DNA from: Marsupella aquatica
Lineage: Eukaryota > Marchantiophyta
Length of the DNA stretch: 64,000 nucleotides
Assembly (NCBI GenBank): GCA_973895155.1
Contig: OZ316897.1
Span: forward strand, 12,400,001 to 12,464,000
Direction of reading: 5' to 3'
Position numbers and translations under genes: made by a program. A model generated the notes under the pieces. The model was not told the DNA's origin. It did not search any database and saw only the letters and a list, made by a program, of their open reading frames with translations. Positions within the stretch are counted from its first letter, which is position 1, and each line of letters starts with the position of its first letter. This document shows positions 33,606 through 46,800 of the stretch, in pieces.

Positions 33606-36399
33606 GAGAGTGGGACCATTATAATTGAGAGATTTATACGATTTTTGGAGGAGAGTGAGATATAGCTCTAAGAGAGGGTTGAAGCAGGCACTGCAGAGTC
33701 AGAGTGTTTTCTTAGACAACTACAGGATGCCCATGGTCCACAATGCTCTGGTAAAAGGACCCTAATCATTTAAGGCATAAACAAATTTTCTCCTTTTCCC
33801 TTTTTAGTAAAAGTGGAGGAGCAGTTCCTTAATTAATGTGTCTGGCCACAAATATTGAGTGTGCATTCATCATTCTCCATAGAAATCTATGTTTGTATTT
33901 TTGTAAAATCGCTATGGGCACTAGGAGACAATTTCAAAATGTCTCTCCTGGGCTAAGTAGTGAGCTTGATACCTCCTCATGACAGTCCAGTTCATCTCAA
34001 TCACATGGTTCGCGGGTATTAATGTTATCTTCACTCTCAAGCCCAATAATTAAAATCCCAAATCCAGTGTAGTAGTGTACAGTGTGCTGGATTCACATGA
34101 ATTAGGCATGGTAGACTTGAAGTCGGTGCAGTTAACATAAATGCCAGCGCTATCGGCGGTGAAGGGCAGCTTGTGATTGGAATCCAGTCGTCTCTAGAAA
34201 TTGGCAAATGGCAACACTACTCGAATTGTGTCCTTTCGTTCTGAAACCTCCTTCTCCATCATTAATTTCCCTGAATTGTACCCACATCGGCGGTCGCTGA
34301 GACAGCCCGTGCACACTGATCTCCATGAAGCACACGTTCTACAGTCGGTAATATTAATAGTGTGGTGTCGACGTAGACGGCTAGTGCCTAGTTCTGCTCC
34401 TGGTGACCGGGTCGGTCGGCGAGAGGAACACGGTACAGTAAAGGTACCATTATTCTGTAGTAGGTTTGAACCAGCAGCCGATTGCAAATCACATTCTCGC
34501 GTGCCAATCCCATTCTGACTTGCAGATCCGGTAATAACGTTAAGATTTGATAGAATGTGTAGCATTGTAATGAGTATTTGAGTGTCATGGATTCGTGGCT
34601 AAGTTCGCTGAGCCATATGATGAGCGAACGCGTTGGGATTGATGCTTGACTGAACATGATGAGAGCTGCAAACAAAGCCATGAGATCATTTGCTGGTCGT
34701 GATGCATTCGTTCCTTGAACCACGCATTCGTCGAACAGATATGGTTTGTGACCATCTATCTTAGCACAGTGTTCTCATGATGTGCACAATTCCTCTTTCG
34801 CTGTTCCAATATTATAAAATCTTTGAAAGGGATCGCAGACTGTTGCTTGATTGGTGTCTAGTAAAACTCCCGCACGCACAGCAGCCATTCTGTAAGTAGA
34901 ATAATGCGTTAAAATTACGAAAGAGCCCTACTCGAGTCCCATCAAGACACTACCGAAAATGTGGGGAGGGATTGTTTGCTCCTACGCTCTCGGACCACAG
35001 GTGAATTGACGTCACCACAGAGAACTAATTTTGTGTAGTTTGGAATTTGGGAAAGCGTATGAATCGACGGCGTGGCGGTGGCCCTTGCTTCGAAACGATG
35101 ACAGTGACGGTCAATTACTCTCGACACGTAATGTACATCGATCCCCGTAAAAGGGATTTGGCCTGGGAAATGTTGTGGAGGAACGTACTTTTAGCTTGTC
35201 GGCACTAATGAGCGATCACTCGTCACACTTTTGAGACTCAACGTCTCAACGAGATGCCGAGAAAAGAAAACTAAACGCACGAGCCAGTAATGATAATGCG
35301 CACAAGAAACGCTCCTCAACTTTCGAGCATTTCCTTCCTGCCTCCATGCAACGACAAGCAAGCAAGCCAGGGGCCCAAAGAATTAAGTCACACATCAGAT
35401 CGAGTCTGGTGGAACCTTTCAGCAAAGCCTAGATCTTATCGACAATCAAGCGAACACATGATTGAACTGTGGCATCTTCCTGCATCACAATTCTTCTATA
35501 CTAGAGAAACTGCCGCCCGCCATCCTTGCACACGACCTCCGTTCCCGAGGCTCTGTTCAGCACCTCAGCAGCTACAGTAGCGAGGAAACATTCAAGCAAG
35601 CGGGGGCTTACTGGCTGGAAAGGCCCGATGCTTTAGCAGCGAGAGAAGCCGTCGAATTCTATTCCAGCACGTCTCATGAGAATGCCGTGCTTGTCGCCGC
35701 CAGCCTACGCAACAACAACCAAGGTAAGCTGCAAGCTCGGCCTACCTTCTAATTTAATTATATCCACAGTGAGTAGAGTGTGTCGAAAGGGAGATGGATC
35801 CGCCCACGGCACGACGGGAGTCCCCTCTAATCTGCCGCACGCTCGCCCTTCGCTTTCCCCCCCTCCTGCTGTGGAATTCTACTCTAGATCTCCGGACAGA
35901 ACTTTAATTCACTTTTAGGTTGACCATCGAGGCGAATAATCGGACGAAGACTCAATCATTTCCCTCCAGCTTTTTATTCAGGCAGTTTTCATTCACGCCG
36001 ACTGTTACCTTAGTGGTGATGAGGTTAGTGCAATAGATTATTATGTAAAAACCATTTGGGACCAGCTCAAAATTGTGACTTCCAAAACAAAACTGCCCCC
36101 AAAAATGGTGTTTGCTAGAACAGGCTATGACAGATGTTTCCGGATAGGTATAACAAAGTACCTGGAAAAAGTAAGCTGACATAACCTTTTGGTTTGGAGA
36201 ACTAAAAACTGGCCACCATGAAGGTCTGAACGCGAGTTAAAATAGCTTTTCGATAAAAACTGGTCAACAAACTCACAACTGGTCCCTCCAGCATGTTATT
36301 TACTACACATATTTTAATACTATTCTAAGCATTTGATGTCAACACTGATTCATCAGCATGCTTTATACCTACGTGCAATTGGGTGATACCAGACAAGGA
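33606..36399. other. Intergenic DNA, no supported gene
   Basis: Open frames at 34194-34723 and 35290-35752 have no recognisable domain and overlap in several frames. I see no splice-joined coding model. Nothing else is supported. Confidence 0.35.
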
Positions 36400-36480
36400 G
36401 GGCTGCCAGTGTTCATATTTTTGGATGGCGGGCTGCCAATGTTCATTTGTTTTTTGGATGGGCTGCCAATGCCACTTTGA
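36400..36480. repeat. ~35-bp tandem repeat, three copies
   Basis: GGGCTGCCA-TGTTCAT-TTTTTGGATG occurs three times in succession with small length changes; the last copy ends TGCCAATGCCAC. Confidence 0.8.
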
Positions 36481-36608
36481 CAGTGGACCCCCCTATTTCC
36501 GGGACTGGTGGGAATACTCATAGCAATTGGTCTCACTAATAGAAGCTAAAAATCACAGCTTCCCGTTAGGTGGCAATTGTGTACCGATAGCCCCCATGCG
36601 TTGCAAAT

Positions 36609-36915
36609 GCGTGGGGGAGTAATAAAGGAGCCAGGGCACTTGGGACGTTCTTATACCTGGGACAACATTTTTCTACGTAATTTCTTGAATACATTAGATC
36701 CACTGCATGGAGCGTGGGGGGCAGGAGTCAAAGGAGCAAGGACACTTGTGACATTCTTATACTTGGAAGGATATTCGTATACATGATTTCTTTAATATAT
36801 TAGGTACACGGAATGGAGCGTGGGGGGAGGAATCAACGAGCCAGGGCACTTCGGTCATTCTTACACTTGGGACGATATTCTTATGCACGATTTCTTTAAC
36901 CTATTAGATCCACAA
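36609..36915. repeat. ~105-bp tandem repeat, three copies
   Basis: Copies begin GCGTGGGGG at 36609, 36712 and 36818. Each carries GGAGC-A-GG-CACTT, CATTCTTA-ACTTGG, a TTTCTTTAA-like block, TATTAG and a short TGGA-rich end. Spacings are 103 and 106 bp. Confidence 0.9.
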
Positions 36916-39900
36916 TGAACATGGAAAGTTTTGTAGGTCGTGTCAAACAGCACCGACCAGATAAATTATGCTTGAATGATCGTATAGCATCATTTACGTA
37001 AGCAATTCTATGTATAACTACTTCTGGAAGACACTGTCGCTCTTACGATAAAACAGACTGTGGGACTTGCACGATTTCTCCCATTTTCATCACTTTGAAA
37101 AGCCAAAATTTTATTCAGTATATTGATTGAAATAGCAAAATCAGTACGTCTGATTGTTCTGGACCTCGAATCTACATCCATATGTAGACGTCCAGAGGTG
37201 GATAGGTACGCGAATGGCTGAGAATTGAAGGTCTCTCTGCGGGCCAGGCCATGTTCGGGGCCCATGAGTAGTACTAGATCGACTCCTTCTAGTGGCATCA
37301 TGGGCACCTTTCCAATTTCAATGCCATGAAGCCTTCGGACCTGAAGGTTTCTGTTGTGCATCATGCAATGCAACGCAATGAAATCACAGCTTAATTGGCC
37401 AGGGCAATGCCACGTATCCAATTCACCAATCAAGTGCATAGGTTCATGGCGTACGTGGTCACATCTATCATTCGAGCTCGCCCAAACACTCTACTTTTTA
37501 AGTAAGCAAAGTAAGCACATGACAAGCAGAAAGTATCATTCGTCGAAACATCATGTTGATCGACGTGGTGAGGCACCAACTGGTAAACCCCACAGTGATG
37601 AAAGTTAGACAGTCAATTGCTTTCACGTAACTCCCTCTCGCAGCGGTTGGAACTTCTTGAGCTGGCCTGCTCGATCAGACGTCTACCCGATTTCATCATG
37701 GGCAGCTATCCCGGCAGCTACTAAACAAGCAAGAATTGCGAATAGGCATTTGCTCGACCTATGCACTGTAGATCATGCTGTTCAAAGCATATGGGAAAGT
37801 TTCTTCTTGAAGCATGCATGCCATACATACACACCTACAGTAGTACTTACTGATGATGAAGACAAATAGCAGATCACCTGTATCAAATTAATGGTACTTG
37901 TTGCTCAAAGTTGTGCTCACATTCTAAACAACCGCGATTATATGTGCAATTTTGGTTTCTTAATTGAAAGGAGAGGCAGCTAATATCTGAAGAGTTAAAA
38001 TTGAACCATTTGATTGGATGAAGTAACGTGCAACGCCGAACTATATCCTCTAATTTGGCGAAATGTGGGAAAGTTCGAGAGTTTTTAGATGATCAGGGCC
38101 ACGTTGCATAGTCTCCAATGCTACACTCAGTCTAAGGTAACGGTGAATATTGTTTAGGGTGGAATGAAGTAATAGGAAGGGTCACGAAACACAGTACTCG
38201 CGTCTTTGCAGCAAAGGCGCAAGATTCCAGATGCCGAAGATGGGTTGTCATGAAACAGCGTGTGGCATCGATCTCCGGCATCTTCAATCTAGCATGGATC
38301 TTCTCTTAACAAGTCTAGCATTTTAAGGTCACAACAATTGATTGCTTTGTGGGTACATAATTGGAAACAAGGAAAGGATAAATATCGTTTAACAGGAAAA
38401 TGGTTCGACACGTCCAATTTGCGGTTCTAAGTGTTCATTTGGACTGTCATTATAGAAAGACTCGAGACTAGTTAGTGTGGTAATTGATGAAATGCAGGAT
38501 TACCAAAGGAAAGATTCTTAAATCTTGCAACATAATCTCCTCCATTACATGCATGTAGTCCGCGGTCGTACTTGGGTTGCGAAAGAAATTGTTCCGAAAG
38601 GAGTTACTGTGACCCACCGCTAACCATAAAGCTTGTGAATGCCAGCCAGGTACCCTAGACAGACGAAGACAGGTTCAGTAGATCTGGGCACGCGTATACA
38701 TGCAATCAAGAGTCACGAGCTACGGTGAAACCCCAGAATATGCCAATGTGGTTCGTTTTCTCAGCATTTCTCATTCTCTCCGTGTCGGTTGTTAGGAACG
38801 CTCAACTGTTGCAAAAAGTTGGGGAATCATACTTTTGGATCAGTTCAAGATGTGAGAAAAGTGATGGGTGTATGGGAGAGTCCGTCTGGAGAATCATGGT
38901 CCGCCGGGTCAGTCCACCGTAGTTTTGACTCTCGCTGCCATCTAATACCTATGAACATCATCCGTGAAACTCCCGAAAGTCAGACCAATATGAAGGTGTA
39001 ACAAAAGAATTTCCCCAAATTCTATTCTAAGTAGAGTGTAGGTACTAATTAAAAATTGGGCATTCAATCATTTGCTCTGAGCTCGAAAAACATTTGCACA
39101 AATATCCGATTATGTTTTGTATATCGTTCTGATCACGGGTGAACTCAACAACTGCTGATGCAGACTCCTCTTACGTGTGGATCCGTCTCTCTTCCTCAAA
39201 GCTGTCTTCACCCCTTGCATGGCAGAATGATGTGGCTGGCCAAATGATCTATGTAGAACTTGCGGATGATAATTGTTCTTGTTCAAAGTACAGACGCAGA
39301 CAGCAACGTCATTTTATCTCATTGTTGTTGAAAACCTGTTCCGTTGAAAGCTGGTCTTCCGGAAGTTTCACTGTTCTTTGCCTTTTCCTAAGTTTGGACT
39401 CGTCCGTATTCGTTCTTCTTCCTCCTCCTGTACTTTCTTTCCGGATCGATGCATCTAAGTGACCATCTGCATGCGTCGGCATGCGTCACTGAAGAGCCTT
39501 CTGCTAGTCACGAGCATACAGACAAAGCTTCTTTTTGTAGATGAGCATCTCTTGATGTTGGTTAGGACTTTGTGGAATTCAACGTGTCCGCAGGCCACTG
39601 CCTGACTCGAGACTCTTTTTTGAAAGTTTGCACTTTCTGCAATAATTGTACCGCCTACGAAATTATCTTTGCCGCGCAGCTGATTTACAATTGGTGCTCT
39701 CGAAGCTACCAAGTGATGGTGGGTCTACGCTTGCATGCACGCTTAGCTAGCGCACGCTCGATATCCTCCGTCAGAGTTTCCGTGCTTTCGATAGATAAGG
39801 CATTTGGTGTTGGACTTGTTGGACTTGTGTCCATCTACTGGGCTTTCGGGTAATTTGCTCTCTAGCTGAACTTTGGAACGGTCGTCCTCCAGGATATTTT

Positions 39901-42301
39901 GTGATTGAATCGTCCGGGCTGTGTCGCTTTGTAATTGGGTCCATGGAATTGGGTGGTGATCACACAAGTACTCTATCCCAACCCGAATATTGGTGAAACT
40001 ACCATTGTCTAGCTCTCCTTCAAGCTGACGACGCCTCACGTACACAGTTCTTGTCTCCGACAGACCATACCTCCAGCTTGCAGACCTTCTATGTTCGTTG
40101 TAGATAAGCTACTCAAAAACTTTTCCACAACTTTCCCGGGTTCAGTAATAACTTGACCGTCATGCTGCATGCTCTTGTCGCATGAATTCAGGTGGTAGGA
40201 GCTCTTTGGCTTATCAAAACTTTTGGTCTAGGTTGGACAGCGTAATTTCTTCATGCCATGTGGCTGTTCAAAACAGTGCGGCTCTGTCCGGAGAGGGTGT
40301 AATTTGTTTTGACCCCCACGAACCACTTTGGTTTCGAAAAGCCAGCGTTCCTGGCTGGCCCACGTTTGGTCGTGTTCTAGCAGCCCTGTCGAGTATTGAG
40401 AAAATCTCACGTTAATGAGCATTCTAACCCAATTCAGGCCCAATTCTGAAGCATTCAATATGCTTAACACGGAAACGGTGTTTAAATGCCATCAATGGAC
40501 ATAATTATCCATACAACTCGCCAAGCACAAAATCTTTCATCTCTTTGTTATATTTTCATTGGCCACTTTTGTGTGTATAATGTCTGTAGATTTGTGAGAA
40601 CTTATCTACAAATCCTTACGAAGACAGGTTCTTAAACTTATTTTGCAATGAGAAGATGGCCCAATTACTGCGTAACGATTGGATATCTAGAGTCGGAGCC
40701 TAAATAGAGCAACGTCAATATGAGCAAAGCTGCAAGACACCCCACAGTCATATATATCATGTGATTGCCAACGAAAACCCAAATGACCAGGTAGTCGGAG
40801 AAATCGGCTACACCGGTCAACAGATCGAAGGTGAATCTGTAAAATGGAGTTAGCCTCCATTTGTCAGTTAGTGGCTGATGAGCATTGCATTTCACCTCCA
40901 CTTCTAGAGGACTTCTTTTGGAATTCTTGAATTTCTCGAATCTGAACTGCAGTTTTAATCGAATCGGCAAGAACCTCACGACTGGATTTTGCAGAGGCTG
41001 TACAGTCCCCCAAGTTGAATAGAGTCCTTTCGAGTGGAAAGTTACTGCAAATCCGGTGATTTGCATTCATCTTAGCAGCCACCTCAAATCACGAATAAAG
41101 GTACAGTCCGATGTTTCGACAGCCAAAGTGGAAATCAACCTGACACACACAAGGCTTTTCAATAACATTGAGAATCGGACCATATTTTGCAAGCAGGGTG
41201 CCGATATCGCAGTCTTAATGAAAATGATTGCCAACTGTTACAGGTTTTTTCTCACAGTTGGAATTCAGCCATAAGTTTTAAATTTCACCTTTAAAGAGCG
41301 CAGATTTTGAACTACCTGATATCATGAATCCAGAAGCTATTGATAGCAGAGTTTTTAAATTTTTCGAATTGCCCTTTCACGATGATCGTAAGTCGTTAAC
41401 AGTAGAAATCAGTTGTGCTGTAGAGACCGGTTCACCGATTTGCTTGGTGCAAGTCTATAAAAAGCTCGGCCTGTTTTACACATGAGATCAGATTTGCGCT
41501 TTTGTGCTCTTTCATATAAATTTGGGTGATAAATTGGGAGCAACAGTTGCTTTGTACTCGTTTAATTTCCCTTTACCAATTTGTCTATGTATCCGGTTCA
41601 TCTACATTAGCATTCAAAATCACATCGGTTTCCAAAACAGATGTCAGCTATCACGGATTTTCATATTCGACTTAATTGGACCGCTTTTCTCAGACGATAA
41701 AAGGAATTCCAAGTGCTTCTTCGCTCTTAGCTCAAAACTTTCAACAAGTTTTATGAGCTTTCAAGAAGCAACGAGCAATATATCCCTCTGTGAAAGGTAA
41801 AAGTCAGGAATTGTGTGGCAAAAGGCGATCTTGATGAGTACCGCTAGATTGTTAACTGCTGTAATTTTCTTAGCTTACAAAAGTTTTGCCGATCTGACGA
41901 AGAAGAAAAGGTGCATGTGAGACTTCTGTAATCATCATCGATTGAATGTGATTTAGGAAAGCAAGAATGTCTCCGCTCAGGACCAGAAGTTGCAGGACAA
42001 ATCAGTAAAAGTGGGTCACAGAGTAGTGTACCCAATTGGAATTGATGATTCCTTTCCAAGTTTTAAGGTGACCAAGCACAGTAAACTCTGCTTGTCTCAA
42101 ACTGGATGTACGTGCACAGCGATTGTATTTGGCGTTCCCTTAGCTTCCACGAACAGATTCTCATATTCTTAAGATCGAATCTGTTTCCAGGACTCGAGGT
42201 ATGAAAAAAAGAAAGGAAGGCAGGGGACGAGGAATGTGGTCGCCTGGGGGGAAGCTTGATCATTTTTACTTTATGGTCAAATGAACCTCAGCTCCCCCTT
42301 A
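36916..42301. other. Long gene-poor stretch
   Basis: No family is recognised on either strand. The longest ATG-started frame is 143 codons on the minus strand (37439 to 37008); a 60-codon frame at 38740-38922 begins with a hydrophobic stretch. Neither has a homologue I recognise. Codon-like regularity and splice-joined exons are not evident. Confidence 0.35.
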
Positions 42302-42358
42302 ATGAATTACTTTCCTCCACACTAGAACTTATGAATTGCTTTCCTCCACACTAGAACT
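42302..42358. repeat. 28-bp tandem duplication
   Basis: ATGAATTACTTTCCTCCACA then CTAGAACTT is followed immediately by ATGAATTGCTTTCCTCCACA then CTAGAACTA. Confidence 0.9.
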
Positions 42359-43801
42359 AAAACGTGTTCGAAATCCAACAACAAACTTAGTACAAAGTCG
42401 AAAATGTATATTGCGCGTCCCAAATCAGGTTACAGTAGCCAAATAAACACGAAATGTGAGAGCATTCCAGCGAAGGGTTAAACGTTTAGTTTTCGTTTCT
42501 AGTACGTTAAGTAAAATGAGAGGAGAATATTCATAATAAGTCGATCTAAATCTAAAAAGAATTCGGATAGATAAATCATAAGGCCCCGATTCCAAAAGAA
42601 TCGTGGGTTATAATGCCCCCAAAAACTGAGGGACTTAGTCGAAGCCGTAAGGGAATGTTATTGCCAGTGATGCCGCATTGACAAGGAGTTAATACTCTTT
42701 AATTCCTAACAAACAAATTTCACGCAAATTGAAATTTTAGCTTTTTACCATGACACATATAATACGCTTTAGTCCCTAAAATATTTTTCGCTCTAACTCT
42801 CTGTATTTCCTTTTCCTTTCTTGGCACTTGCAAACAAACAAAGATTATCCAAATTAAGATTTAAGTTGTTGACCAAGAGCCAATAGAGAACAAACGTCAA
42901 AATGCCCTTGCAGAGACTCTGACGGGCATTCTCTTCCATCAAATACAGAAAAGTACCAAGTGAAGGGATTTGAGTTCCACTGACAGCATCGATCCACAAT
43001 CGAACAGACAGAAATAAATAAGTTGAAGGAAACCACTGTGAACAGATTCCAATTGCTTAAGCTGCTATATTAGCAAATTAGGACTGGTGGAATTTTTGAG
43101 CCACCAGATCATCAACATAACATTTAGAGCCGTTGGTTTGTTAAACTGTCCAGGTAGATATACGTACAAACGACCAGCCAGCAGCTCAGAACTTAAGGCT
43201 GAGCATGATCGTTAACATTGAACCTACACTTAGGAAAGTTCACCAGAATCGGAATCTTTCCTCGGATACAGGCATTTCCGTGAACTACTCGGAAATTTCG
43301 TTGGATTTAGTTCTTAAATATGACATTTTTAATCAAAACCCAACGTCACGAGCAGAACGGCACGAGCACAACTACTGTAGATTTCGGTACAAACTATGAA
43401 GCTGATTACAGAGATGTAATGAGATATCTCGGTGCAGTTCTCATCCACAGCTGCGTGGGATGAGAGAAGAATTTCGAGGAAGAATTGATGATGGTCTCCT
43501 AGAAGCCATACAGGTGCCGACCTTCCAGTATGATCAAAGAATGCATCCAAATTAACAGACCTCCGGTTCTGAAACCTGGTGGGCTGACGCAGGTCATCAT
43601 TCCAGTGACCAATTCGGATACTGGGACTGTGCCAAAATGATAGTCAACCATCCCTGGATACTAGCCAACTCAGATCGGAGCACTCAGGTCGTATTCACCA
43701 ACGACGTGACCGATCGTCTGGCAATCCAATGGATGGGACATGAATGTAAAGAAAATCGTCAAATGACAACTACAATAATGACAAGGAACTTCTTGTGCTT
43801 G
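42359..43801. other. 3' flank of the SUT gene
   Basis: Downstream of the minus-strand sucrose transporter. It probably includes its 3' untranslated region on the right side. No other gene is seen. Confidence 0.4.
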
Positions 43802-46800
43802 TCACCCAAATCCATGCACAACAGCCCGCTGATAGCCATGCCTTGATAGTCTGGGCAGAAAGATTGTGGCGACGATGCCTGCAATCAAGGCAAACAGAGA
43901 AGCTAGCACAAACGCAGGCTGATTACCACCACCAAAAAGGGCATCCCACGGGCCTGCTCCCAGAGCAACAACCATCTGAATGCAGACACAACGCGAGTTA
44001 GGATATGACAAATATGTCTGCATGACAACGAAGTAACGAAGCTTACTTAAATCGATCTTTTTTCTGCAACAGACTTTGAGACTGGTTAGTGATATCAGTG
44101 AGTAACGCAAAAGGTATACCTGAGGGGTCACCACAGCAAGGTTCAGTATCCCCATTGCCAAACCTGCATGCCCCATATGGTAAGTTCGATAAACATATCT
44201 TCAAGATACTTGCGGCAGTTGCCTATAAGACAGAGGTAGCATGCTCTTACAGTTCAGATAAGAGCAAGCATTTGTTTTTTGTATTTTTGAACTACAGTCT
44301 TGGTCAACGAAGGAGTGACTTGTAGAAACAGACGTGAATCTCACCTTGGCCTCCACCGGAATCAGCAATTAGTTCAGCTGTTAAAGAATATGGTACACTA
44401 TAGGTGATCTGTGGACGAACACACGTCATGTCAACTCAAATTCCTCTAAATATGTCATGCCTAGCAAACTTCTGCAAAGGAAATAACATCACTTACACTT
44501 AACTTTTGGTACACTCATCATACCGTGACCGAACGAAGTCATGACTTTCTACACATTCGGGCTTTATTTTCGACCCCAAACAAGTACCCAGGTTTTCACC
44601 GTTAGGCATAGAAACCAATTGAAACTAGGGCTGCATTGAATGGACTTACAGCCAGAGGAAAACCAAGAACTGTGAAAAGAATAAGTGCCCCAACTTTCAC
44701 CAAGCTGGAATGCTCATATACAGACTGATCTCCCACTCGGTGAGATTCCCCAGCCAGTACAGTCACTATGGCCGTACAACCCATGCAGACAAATACAATA
44801 TAGTTGCCCAAAGCCCAAACATGCTTTGAGCCCAAGCGACTGCACAAGGGATCAATTAGGAGAGAGCTGATTGCAAGTACTACCTGCACATAGAGCACGT
44901 CAAGAAGTCAGGCTCCTGCCTTCAATGCAGTCACCGTTGACAACAATGTGATTTTGAAGGTGGGAGTGCCTTGGAAACAAAAACATACATCTAAACTGCA
45001 GATATTAAACGTTATCAACACACTTTCTACACATAACCACACAGCAGTGGCCCAAAGTCGGTTGGTTAACCCACTGAGTTCAGGAGCAAGCCAAACGCTC
45101 CAACTCGAACCCCTCGGTCATATAAATCAATCGCAGACTGGTCTCCTTTGGGGTCACCTCGAAACACTTCACGGCCCATCCAATCTGTGTCGAAAAGAAA
45201 AAATGGAAACCATGACAGCTGCACAGTTCATCGCAACAAGAAACAACCGTTGGAAACAGTGGAACACTGTGTTGCATCTCCCATGGTATATATCAGCAAA
45301 CATCCTCTATCATCTTGTCAGCAAATTGTTCTTAATGAGGAACTACTGCCACCTATCGTGTATATCTAGGGAATAAAGCCCACGCCAAATGGAAGGATTG
45401 CAAGTTCTCGGTCCGTACTTACCCAGCAAAAAGCCATGACCACGAGAACAATTTTCATAGAAGGTGGGAGTTTTCTGACACCAGTCAAAAGATTCACCAT
45501 TACGGTCCCAGGTCCCATCCCAGTGTCTTCCTGTTTCTTGTCCCCACGAATCGAATGATAACCGTTCTCTCCATTGCCATGATGAAGGTCACCGTCCGCT
45601 CCATTCATTGTAGGCTTGCCATTGGCCTGCTGTGACTCAACCGGTTCCATTATAGGTCCTTCGGAAGCACCAAATTCCTGCTCATCTAGCAAACGGGTTG
45701 TGTGCTGGACAAGTTCCTTTTGTTTTTCTGATTCGTCAGGAATCTCTGTTGAGACCATCCACGGAGTCTCCTTTGCATAGACTACTGTAACAACTGTGCA
45801 AAATATCAAAAAGATCTGCACAAAAGAGGAAAATCTTCAGACTCAGATTCGGTGGTGCGGTAAACTTTGCGAAACAATTTAGAGATATGCTAAAGGAAAT
45901 TAAACTTCGGGTATATAGATGAGGGCTAGTACGAGACCAAAAGTACAAAGAAAATTTTCATAAGTACATATACTGACCTATGTTAAACTACATGCACAAT
46001 GGGTACAATGGGAACACCATATTCGTGCATAGGTGATGAACATCATAACATCGTAATGCAAACTGCTAAAACGTATTGTTAAAAGATTACAAAAAAATAA
46101 GTCAGTATCTAGGTCTAGTTTAGAACTTCATCCAAGATATCCCAACTTACCACAGATACTAGGAAAGCAGCTTTAAGATTTGCACAAGCCTCACAGCATG
46201 CTTTGCTTCCGAGAAAGGGAAACCATCTGTTAAAGTGCAAGTAAGGCCTATTAGAAAATTCTTCAAAGAAACTCCAACATAAATCCAAACAGAAAAGACA
46301 TTTACTCAAGATACTTACTTGTACCATAGACCACTTGCTCCAGTTGAGAAACCCAGAATATTCCCGACAGCCATCCACAAACAGAAAATTGCATTTGCTG
46401 AATCACGCTGAGTAGGTCCTGTGTTGTAACAAGGCAATTTTGAGACAACATAGGTATGTAGCATGGAGAGGGAGTCAGAAAGGACTGTATTTCGAAACGA
46501 CTAGTTTGCAAACACATATTCTTATGATTTTCGTATATGTACTTCAGTGCGGATTCATACCTGCTAGGTCAGCCAAGAGAGCTCGAGCAGGGCCCTGCAA
46601 TTATAAACATCCATGAGCTAACTTCCGGAAGTAAACAAGAAAATATCACGTTGAGCTGGTCAGCTTCTACATCACTATGGAAGAGAGCTTGGAGATGAAA
46701 GGATGAGAATTATAGCAAAGTTTACAAACTGACCTGCACGGTATTGTTGGCCAAGTCTAGCAACCAGAACCCAAGAACAAATACACCTGCTGCCCTGGGC

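Noticed and set aside
37008-37439. 143-codon minus-strand frame with a real ATG
   Set aside because: No recognisable domain, no neighbouring exons and no conserved pattern; chance cannot be excluded, so it is not called.
38740-38922. Short frame starting with a signal-peptide-like hydrophobic stretch
   Set aside because: Only 60 codons, few cysteines, no homologue recognised; too weak to call a secreted peptide.
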